A program made the position numbers and the translations under genes. Of a stretch of DNA of 64,000 nucleotides, positions 56,758 through 64,000 are shown in pieces. Below the pieces are notes generated by a model. It was not told the origin of the DNA. It saw only the letters and a program-made list of their open reading frames with translations, and did no database searches. Numbering within the stretch: position 1 is the stretch's first letter; every line of letters begins with the position of its first letter. This stretch comes from Wolfiporia cocos (taxonomy: Eukaryota; Basidiomycota; Agaricomycetes; Polyporales; Phaeolaceae), in NCBI GenBank assembly GCA_029448655.1, contig JACCLO010000002.1, positions 3,906,001 through 3,970,000 of the forward strand, in the 5' to 3' direction.

Positions 56758-57112
56758 CCTGTACACTGCAACAGGCGACGTTCTGCCAGCTCACGGGCAG
56801 ACAGAATACAACACCAAACTGAAGATCCAGGTACCTTTCGGCACTTACGGACGTATCGCCCCCCGCTCTAGTCTCGCACGCAAAGGCATAGACGTAATGG
56901 GTGGCGTTATCGACCACGATTATCAAGGCGAAGTAATCATCATTCTCCGGAATCACTCCGACATATCTATCGATATTCGGGCCGGTGATAAGATTGCCCA
57001 GCTCATCTGCGAAGTTGCTAAGGACCCGCACATTACGCTACACGGAAAATCTTACTTTGAAAAGATTAAATCCGAGCGCGGTACTGGTGGATTCGGCTCC
57101 ACAGGAAAGTAA
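56690..57112 (+). CDS. Element B dUTPase (C-terminal to chromodomain)
   Basis: All five trimeric dUTPase motifs are present with key residues: motif 1 GTKDSVGFDLYTATG, motif 2 FGTYGRIAPRSSLARKG, motif 3 GGVIDHDYQGEVIIILRN, motif 4 RAGDKIAQLIC, motif 5 RGTGGFGSTGK. The catalytic Asp of motif 3 (IDHDY) and the Phe-bearing flexible motif 5 are intact, so the enzyme should be functional. It is joined to the chromodomain by another single-base +1 shift in GAAAAAGGGAACC (EKG then TKDSV). Its place after integrase and chromodomain is unlike the other two elements here. It ends at TAA 57110-57112, 39 bp before the 3' LTR. Confidence 0.92.
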
Positions 57113-57151
57113 TCGTTCCATTAGGGACAATGAAACCTGAAGAGGGGGTAA

Positions 57152-57850
57152 TGTCACAGATTTGGGACATGCCACTATTTTTCCCGTATTTTTACCTATT
57201 TATCTGGTATTTCTACGACCTTGTAGACATTTACGCTGCTAAGCGCCCGTCTACACGTACACGCAACCAAACAACACGTACACAACGCGGTATACGTCCA
57301 CTTGTCATAACAACACGTACATAACACGTTTGTACGCGTCAATGACTCAGCGGACTAACCTCCGGTGTCACGCGCCTTACTCATATCCCGGTACCGGGCT
57401 ATGTCAGTACAATTGGATAAGCGGCCCGCTCGTTATCACATGCCAATGCCCTTACGATTACTCATATCCCGATACCGGTATATAAGAATCACATGCATGG
57501 CTTACTAACGTAGCTACAGCCACTTCCACAACATGGACCTACGGTCCAAACAAACGATCTTACTGGTGCGGCCATTACCGGCGCACATGGTCTATTGTAG
57601 TTTACGACTTAACCATATTAGTTATGTCTGCGCACAGACCACCTTCATGTTTGGCTCCCTTACCGGTAACCAAACAAAGCATGTATATAAGTAGGGCTAT
57701 CACTGCGGATAAGCCTTAGATTTGTTCTCTGCATTCGCACAGTTACATATCATCTCTGCTTGCGCCCACTAGCCTCCTCACCAACCTCCAGCAACTCCTT
57801 CAAGTCGCTTATTAGGTTATAGTGTGAGTCCCACAGTCTAGTCTGTGTCA
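57152..57850 (+). repeat. 3' LTR of element B (699 bp)
   Basis: Differs from the 5' LTR at three sites: TCCGGTGTC versus TCCGGAGTC, ATGCCCTT versus ATGACCTT, and CAAACGATC versus CAAACAATC. Preceded by the polypurine tract GAAGAGGGGGTAA. Confidence 0.95.
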
Positions 57851-57855
57851 CCTTC

Positions 57856-58570
57856 TGGGTCGGGATCAGCTGCAATGGCGCCTTTGTCAGGCTTCGGTCA
57901 GGTTTCATCTGCTGACAGACTGCGCAGCCTTTGACGTACTCCACCACACTCTTTTGCAAGTCAGGCCACCAGAAGTGTTCTTGCACTTTCAGGGTCGTCC
58001 CCCAGATCCCGGGGTGGCCTGCCACAATTGGGTCATGATATCTAGAGATGATGTCCTTTCTCAGGCTAGAGTCCCTTGGCACGTACATCCGTCCCATATA
58101 CAAGAGGACCCCTTCGCTGTACTGCCAGTCTTCCATTACTGTCCTTAAAGGGGGCGGCTTCCCCTGTTCAAGGGCATGGAGTCCCTGTTCCGCAATCGGG
58201 TAGAAGGGCTTCACAATCTTGATCCGATCAATGATCAGGACTTTGATCGCGTGAACGAATAGGGTATCGGGCAGCATTTGGATGTCTTTGTTGTCATGTT
58301 CAGAGCTGTCTAGATTCATGAGGCGTGAGAGGGTGTCTGCCATTACCAGTTTCTTTCCCAGGACGTGCTGCAGCCGGATGTCAAATTGGGATAGTAGCAG
58401 ATGCCATCTTGCTTGTCTCCGATTCAATCTCTGGGTGCTCCACCAATACGTAAGGTTCTGGTGATCACTCCTGATCAGGATCTGATGTGTACCCCCTTCT
58501 AGAAGGTGGCGCCATTCTTCCAGCGCACGAACCACTCCTAGGAGTTCTCGATCATAGATTTCGTAGTTTC
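57856..58570 (-). pseudogene. Element C RNase H and integrase zinc finger
   Basis: NYEIYDRELLGVVRALEEW, RSDHQNLTYWWSTQRLNRRQ and LSQFDIRLQHVLGKKLVMAD are RNase H. YHDPIVAGHPG ... HFWWPDLQ ... CAVCQQMKPDRS is the integrase zinc finger. The frame reaches LQLIPTQKV at the target site of element B and resumes at 47836. The codon just upstream (58569-58571) is TGA, where the family has Arg (PAE-R-NYEIYD). Confidence 0.85.
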
Positions 58571-59890
58571 ATTCTGCTGGGGTGAGGGACTGTGACAGGT
58601 ACCCTACCAGTCACTCATTTCCATTATCGTCTTTTTGTTTGAGCACTGCTCCAAGGGCGAACTGTGAGGCGTCAGTTTCCAGAACAAAGGGTTTCTCCTT
58701 GTCGGGGAGGAGTAGCGCAGGGGCTGTTATGAATTTGTCTTTTAGGAATTCAAATGCCTCATTCTCTCGATTCGTCCACTTGAACCCCGTGCCTGTGGCG
58801 GTTTTTGTGAGAGCGATGATTGGTCACACATGTATGGAATAGTGGTCGATGAATTTTCTGTAGAAGTTCACAAACCCTAAGAAAGAGCGGACCCCCTTGA
58901 CATTCCGTGGGGCCGGCCAGTCGTGGATCCCCTTGAGCTTGGCAGGGTCCATCTGGACCTGACCGGGGGTGATTACGAGCCCAAGGAATTCGACCCTTTC
59001 CACTCCGAATGCGCATTTTTTGGGTTTCACGAACAACTTTTCTTCAGCCAGTTTGCACAGGACCTGTCACTCCCACTCGTTATGGGTTGTCTGATCTGGG
59101 GAAAAGATGAGGATATCGTCCATGTAGACTAGCACCCATCCTTCAGCAATTTCGTCTTTCAGTATTTCATTCATCATAGCTTGAAATGTTGCCGGTGAGT
59201 TGCACATTCCAAAGAACATTACTGTCGGTTCGTAGAGGCCGGCATTAGTCTTGAATGCGCCCTTTCATTGGTCACCTTCTCGGATTCACACATTGTTGTA
59301 TCCTGCCCGTAGGTCCATTTTGGTGAATATCTTCACCCCCTTTAGCTTCTCGATGAGTTCCAATATCAAGGGCAGAGGGTAGGCATTCTTAACCGTTCCC
59401 TCATTCAGGTACCAATAGTCTTGGCAAGGCCTCAGTCCTCCATCTTTCTTTGGGACGAAGAAGGTGGGGGAAGCCATGGGGGATTTCGATGGTCGAATGA
59501 ATCCTTTGGCAAGGTTTTCTGCCAGGAATTCGTCCATGGCCTTCTGTTCCCTGGGGGACAGCGAGTACACCTTGCAGTCTCGGGGCACGAAATCGGGCTT
59601 CAGTTCGATGGCGTGATCCCACAGTCTTGATAGGGGGAATGTGGCTGCAGCTTTCTTGCTGAAGACGTGTGCATAGTCTTTCAGGTGTTCAGGGATGGTG
59701 TCTTCCATGGGTCCCTCTTTTGCCACTTCAGAGAGCTCTTGGGATTTTGTCATCACCTTGTGTATGTGGGAGAGGCCGGCGACACTTCGCCGGAATTGTT
59801 TCTGGGTCTTGGTCTGGGAGGCGATCAGCTTCTTGGTTTGGACAAATCTCCTTAGTAGCTGGTATTCTCCATCTGAGATGGGGTTTTCGG
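58571..59890 (-). pseudogene. Element C reverse transcriptase
   Basis: From 59680 leftward: [72 protein letters not shown], then a TGA (59286-59288), MFFGMCNSPATFQAMMNEIL, the catalytic VYMDDILIF, KPKKCAFGVERVEFLGLVIT and FLGFVNFYRKFIDHYS. Several further TGA codons interrupt the frame. The linker between dUTPase and RT (59890-59690) is charged and helical. Confidence 0.85.
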
Positions 59891-60290
59891 CTGGTCGCTG
59901 AGTGTCGGTAGAACCGAAACCCTTTTCCCCTCTCTTTGTTTCATCAAGTTCCTCTACCTGGACCACTTCGGGGGTGAGGGCCAGCTCGAATATTATTTGC
60001 GCAATACGCATTCTGGGAACGATGCGGTTGGGTGTTGTCGACTGGTTGAATAGGATGACTTGGACTTCTCCGTGGTAGTCGGGGTCGATTACCCCCACTC
60101 CGACCGTGAGCCTGTGTTTGAGTGTGAGGCCCGAGCGCGAGGCTATCCTTCCATAGGATCCTTTTGGAATCTCCATTCAAACTCCAGTGGGGATCAGTTT
60201 CCATGCCCCAGGAGCGATTTCATCATCCTTTGAAGCATATAGGTCATATCCAATGGCACCGTCAGTTCCCCACGTTGGGAGCTTTCCTTC
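59891..60290 (-). pseudogene. Element C dUTPase domain (between protease and RT)
   Basis: Motif 1 GAIGYDLYASKDDE, motif 2 [12 protein letters not shown], motif 3 [18 protein letters not shown], motif 4 RMRIAQIIF (usual GD lost), motif 5 [14 protein letters not shown] at 60177-60179 cuts it between motifs 1 and 2. The frame then runs on into the RT region without a stop, so dUTPase and RT were one polypeptide. Confidence 0.85.
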
Positions 60291-60780
60291 GGGAGTTACT
60301 GTCATTTTGACAGTATTGAGTTGGATTATGGCGTTGGCTGTTCAGGTTTTTTCTGTCAGTTTGGGGCTGATGTCGATTTTCCCTGTTGCCCAATTGATAA
60401 CAGGGCTTTCCCTTTTCAACCAATTGTATCCGAGGATCATTTCTTCCTTTCCGATGTTTCCTACGAGGAAGCGGACTTTGCGCTCCTTTCCCCCATATTC
60501 AATGGGGGGAAGACTTCTCCATCTACCTGCCCATCTTTGTTGGTGGTTCCGTCAATGTTTCGGATGGTGATTGGGTTTTTCAGGGGTTGAGTCACAATTC
60601 GATGCTGGATGACGAGTTTGGAGTGGATCAGGGAGGACATGGATCCTGAGCCGATGAGGGCATTTACTTCCATGGTTTTCTGCAGCTTTAGGGTTATGGG
60701 GATAAACAGCGATCTGTCGCGTTCATACGAGGTAATTACATGGGCTGCACTTTCAGGAGGTAAGACCGTGTGCTTCCTCC
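60291..60780 (-). pseudogene. Element C protease
   Basis: MEVNALIGSGSMSSLIHSKL has the protease site with the catalytic Asp replaced by Gly. After a frame change come RKVRFLVGNIGKEEMILGYN and WLKRESPVINWATGKID, the usual second half. A TGA separates it from the dUTPase region. Confidence 0.8.
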
Positions 60781-62448
60781 CTACTCGAAATCCTGGTCGT
60801 CGAGAATTTGGGCAAGGAATGAGGGGTTCTTAGCTTTGAGAATTTGGATCGTGTTGACTGCTTCTTCTACTGCTGTAGCCCCATCGTCCTCGTCCTTGGT
60901 GTCTTCTTCTTCCATGTGAGCGGTGGAGGTTCCTTCCTCCATTGCTTCTGCCTTTCAAGCTCTTCCCTTGGTGGGGGGCTTCTTCTTCTGGTTTGGGCAG
61001 TTGCTGGAGAGATGGCCCTTCTCTTTGCAGTTGAAGCACCACCCTTTGGTTTGCAGCTTGCATCACTCTTCTGTGGACATTCGATCAATGTCCATTGTGT
61101 TCAGATCTTTCACAGGGGTCAGTGTGGCTGGGGCGCTTGGCCCCTTGGCTCGCCACTGGGGTTTCTTCTTGGGGTCCCCTCGACCTTTAATGAACGTGTT
61201 ATAATTGTTCTCATTGATGGATGCCTGCTTCATCCAGTCAGTGAGGGTTATGACGGGAGGGACGATGTTTATGATGTGCATTACGAGCGTGGGTCTGATG
61301 GCTCTCTTGTACAGGGTGACGAGGAGTGGGTTGCACGTCTGTCGGTCCAGCCCTGTTTTCCCTACGAGGTTATCGAACTTGATGTTGAAGTTGTCAATGT
61401 TCTTCTTCTCTTGTCTGAGATCGAAGAGGTCGTTGTTGGTTTTCTGTTTTTCTTCAATAGGTTTGAACATGGCATCGAATTCTGTGCTAAACTGGAGCAA
61501 CGTGGGGAGGACAAATGCTCCCGTCGTTGGGTCTGTGTGCTTGGCATAGTGATTCTCCTTCCATTGGTCCACTCAGTCACTCCCTTGAATGTAGGACATG
61601 ATGAAGAGGATTTTCTGATTGTTGGTTTGATAGTCTGCTGCAAACATGGTGAACCATGTGTTGCAATCATTCTTGAAGCGCTGTAGCTTCTTTCATTCTC
61701 CCTTGAACGGTTCGGGAGTGGTGAGCTTTATGCAGTTTCCTCAGGCTGGTGGGGCGAACTGCGCGCCCCATCCCACGGGGTTCCCTCTGCCTGGGGGGCC
61801 TCCTCCCCCTGGTGGGCCTCCTCCACCTGGCGGTCCTCCTGCGCCTGGCAGTCCTCCTGGATTGCCTCCTGCGCCACCTGCAGGATTACTACCACCACCC
61901 AGGGGACCTCCACCCCCGGGGGGACCTCCCCCTCCAGGAATTCCTCCTCCTCCATGCGCTCCTTCCCCGGTGGGGTTTGTCCCACCAATATTTCCAGGTA
62001 GCAGATTATTAGTCGCCGGAGGGATATTGGCCATTCCCCCTGTGCCCTGGCTTGCGCTGCTGCTTCCCGAAACAGTATTTCCACCCAGGGTTGTACTTCC
62101 CATACCCACGGCTCCTCCGGGGGTGGGGTTCATCGTCTGTCCTCTGAGTTGTCCATCACCTGTTCGAGATACGATGATGCTTGGTGTCATCAAGTCTGCG
62201 ACCATTCCGAAATGTTTGAAGGTGGTGCGTGTCTGGTCCCAGGGGTCATTCGAGGATGGGGGTAGCTGTACCCATGAGGGAACGAGTCTGTCTGGTGTTG
62301 GGACGGTGAGGTATCCTCCCTTCGTGAAGAATCCTGTGGGGGGGGGTCTCTCCACTCATGCTTTTCTTTGTAGTAGATGCACCTGTATATTTCAGGGAGT
62401 AGCTGGATCAACCGGTTCGGGAGATCCGGGTCAAAGCGTTGCATGGAC
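60781..62448 (-). pseudogene. Element C Gag
   Basis: Starts at MQRFDPDLPNRLIQLLPEIY (62444), shifts frame into FFTKGGYLTVPTPDRLVPSW, then a long Gly/Pro-rich stretch (GGGGPPGGGG-like, 61980-61750). The Gag core follows (DTFTK-like PEPFKGE, CNTWFTMFAADYQ, WKENHYAKHTDPTTGAFVLP, IDNFNIKFDNLVGKTGLD) with a CCHC knuckle CFNCKEKGHLSSNC. In-frame TGA codons occur at 61738-61745, 61574, 61063 and near 60957. Confidence 0.85.
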
Positions 62449-62488
62449 TTGCACTTTGATAAGTGAGCCTGGTAAGAGCTTGACCTTC

Positions 62489-63028
62489 TGTTACGAATCG
62501 AATATCCGTTCAGCTGAAATAACTAAGTCGAGTTACTCAGCGTATTGAGTAGCACACTACTCATCGGACTCAACGGAGTCGAGCATCGATATACTAGCTG
62601 CAGGCTTAATTGCTTAAGCCTTTGAGAACGAGTATAAGATCCTTGTAATTCAACAAGGTCGAGCTGAGGAACTCGACCAGTATTTACAGCAGGGTTTTTA
62701 TACTATGATTCTGTAATCGGGGTCATAGTGTCCTTGGTACTGCTACCACTAAGTCCATAAGGCTAGTACGTTAGGATAACTAAGCTGAAACGTTGCGGTT
62801 GAGCACAACAGTGGCTGAAATGCAGAAGTCCTGTGGTTAGACACAAGATATCAACTAGAACCTGATATGCCACAAGACCATGGGCATAGGGCTGTTGTAC
62901 ATGAAACGAGGGTCACTGGTTGAACAGGGAACCCTAGAAATAAACGCGTGATACTACGGTTGAATGCTAAGTCCCCTTCTCCAGCGAGGTGTCAAAGATA
63001 TTCGGATGGTTTCATACAGACCGTAACA
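62489..63028 (-). repeat. 5' LTR of element C (540 bp)
   Basis: Plus strand TGTTACGA...CCGTAACA. In minus sense TATAAAAA is followed by a perfect hairpin GGTCGAG/CTCGACC (62657-62678). In the 3' LTR both arms carry CpG transitions that still allow wobble pairing. Confidence 0.9.
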
Positions 63029-64000
63029 CAAGTAGAAGGTCACCAGTAAGCACAATAAGTCATATAGTTTGTTTGTTTTATTTCGTCTATCTACGTATAT
63101 CCGTTACGCAATTGCTCACATCGTCGCAGCCATCGTTCTGTTGTGTGGGTTTGTTCACATTCCTGCATATCCCCTCTCTCGGTCTCTAGCACATATAGTC
63201 AGTGACCTGCTTTTCGCTGCATCTCCACCTTTCTCTCCCACATTGTATGCAGCTGTGTCCATTGTGCTCCTCACTTCCCCCCCTCCTGCCCTGCACCAGC
63301 AATGAAAACAATACAGAATACTTGTCTGCTCACACATACTGTAGAATTTCAGGCCATGTCGTACCGCAACTGCGCCTTACTGAAACCAGGGTCTATGCTC
63401 AAGTCTGGTAGGCTCATGGACTCAAATGAGCACCGGTACGTACATTCCCAAATCGCTTATATGCTCACGTGCTCCTCTACATTTCAGATTTGCATTGTGC
63501 GACTTCTGATACATGTGTCCCCTTACTCGACTGTATGTGTACTGTGGCGACAATATAATGCACCCCACTCAATATGTACACTTTTCAGCATGTACTGTAG
63601 AATTTCAGTCACCCAAATTAATTTACCAGAACCACAGCTGTGCCCCGGTATGTTCAAGCCCGAGTGCTACTTCGAGTTCATAAAAGGCGGTAGCATACTG
63701 TAATTTAGGACAAGTATTCAATATATACCATTTTAAGATTTTATCCGCTGGTAATGAATGTGAATATGCATTTCGTCAGTGCCTACACCGGGGGCATTAT
63801 TTAATTACTTTGTCGGAAACATGCTGGTATCATTTGAACAAGTGATCAAATGCAAACATAATGCATTGATTTCTTATATAAAATCTTCATTGGATAATGC
63901 CCCCAGTGTCTGGATCTTTACGCAGCCCATGGCTAGCTGAGGTCCTGTGTTTCTTATGATGTTATCAGCCAATGCATTATGTTTGCATTTGATCACTTAT
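63029..64000. other. Right flank; interleaved inverted repeats at the edge
   Basis: I see no supported gene. TACTGTAGAATTTCAG occurs twice (about 63338 and 63596). At the end are two interleaved inverted repeats: an imperfect 15-bp pair around GGGGGCATTAT (63786-63800 and 63894-63908), and a perfect 29-bp pair (63840-63868 and 63970-63998, AAGTGATCAAATGCAAACAT...). They may be small inverted-repeat elements cut by the window edge. Confidence 0.5.

Larger units (their letters stand above)
47842..57850 (+). mobile_element. Ty3/gypsy element B (young, complete)
   Basis: 10,009-bp element with 699-bp LTRs that differ at 3 positions (about 99.6 percent identical), flanked by CCTTC (47837-47841 and 57851-57855). 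It lies in the integrase gene of element C, opposite strand. Order: 5' LTR, 1-kb leader, an extra 307-codon ORF, gag, protease-RT-RNase H-integrase, chromodomain, dUTPase, polypurine tract GAAGAGGGGGTAA, 3' LTR. The only visible defects are two single-base frame changes near the 3' end of pol and a stop upstream of the protease. It may therefore be active or very recently so. Confidence 0.95.
45082..63028 (-). mobile_element. Ty3/gypsy element C (old, contains element B)
   Basis: Minus-strand element. Its LTRs are 62489-63028 (5') and 45082-45620 (3'). Immediately upstream of the 3' LTR in minus sense is a purine tract TTGAGGGGGGGGTGA. Domain order is gag (CCHC), protease, dUTPase, RT, RNase H, integrase, chromodomain and a long tail. 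Many in-frame TGA codons, at least one TAG and some frame changes show it is dead. Element B sits in the integrase. The flanking 5-mers (GGTAC left, CAAGT right) do not match, so the ends have been rearranged or mutated. Confidence 0.85.

Noticed and set aside
57130..57324. ORF MKPEEGVMSQIWDMPLFFPY and its twin at 47817-48014
   Set aside because: Both lie across the LTR start of element B and are by-products of the LTR sequence.
61646..62548. 300-codon plus-strand ORF rich in Pro and Gly
   Set aside because: Antisense of the Gly/Pro-rich part of element C gag.

Overview
The window looks like nuclear DNA of an Agaricomycete basidiomycete. The evidence is spliced genes with short (about 35-70 nt) GT-AG introns, a DUF6533-type membrane protein gene, a KDZ transposase with its CxC2 cysteine cluster, a Plavaka transposase, and chromodomain Ty3/gypsy retrotransposons. 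A Rhizoctonia/Ceratobasidium-like host is my guess from the overall style, not something shown here. Almost everything is mobile DNA or genes broken by mobile DNA. I see no ordinary housekeeping gene, rRNA, true tRNA or CRISPR array.

Layout. 0-4 kb: dispersed and tandem repeats and a tRNA-derived SINE. 4.3-9.1 kb: two uncharacterised minus-strand multi-exon genes, then an inverted duplication (9.1-10.1 kb) with a decayed second copy of one gene. 11.8-15.8 kb: KDZ transposase gene split by a solo LTR. 16.6-19.0 kb: uncharacterised coiled-coil gene, also split by a solo LTR. 19.5-21.0 kb: minus-strand gene split by a non-autonomous hAT element with a perfect 8-bp target duplication. 21.5-28.0 kb: Plavaka transposase preceded by a repeat array and split by a solo LTR near its 3' end. 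28.2-28.9 kb: TA-flanked inverted-repeat element. 30.1-32.5 kb: DUF6533 gene whose intron holds two head-to-head SINEs.

From 33.3 kb to 63.0 kb is a nest of three different Ty3/gypsy elements. Element A (+, 33.3-45.1 kb) is old, carries many premature stops and is itself hit by five solo LTRs and a 1.3-kb insertion of unknown type. Element C (-, 45.1-63.0 kb) is also decayed. Element B (+, 47.8-57.9 kb) is young: two 699-bp LTRs with 3 differences and a 5-bp CCTTC duplication, inserted in the integrase of C. All three carry a dUTPase domain, each at a different place: gag|dUTPase|protease in A, protease|dUTPase|RT in C, and after integrase and chromodomain in B. This is the most interesting feature of the window.

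Two signals cut across the annotation. Premature stops in A and C are almost all TGA, often where the family expects arginine, and 16 of 21 substitutions between the LTRs of C are CpG transitions; this fits loss of methylated CpG. Also, nearly every LTR, although the families differ in sequence, has a small hairpin just downstream of its TATA-like box, with arms that change together and often a CTTAC-like loop.
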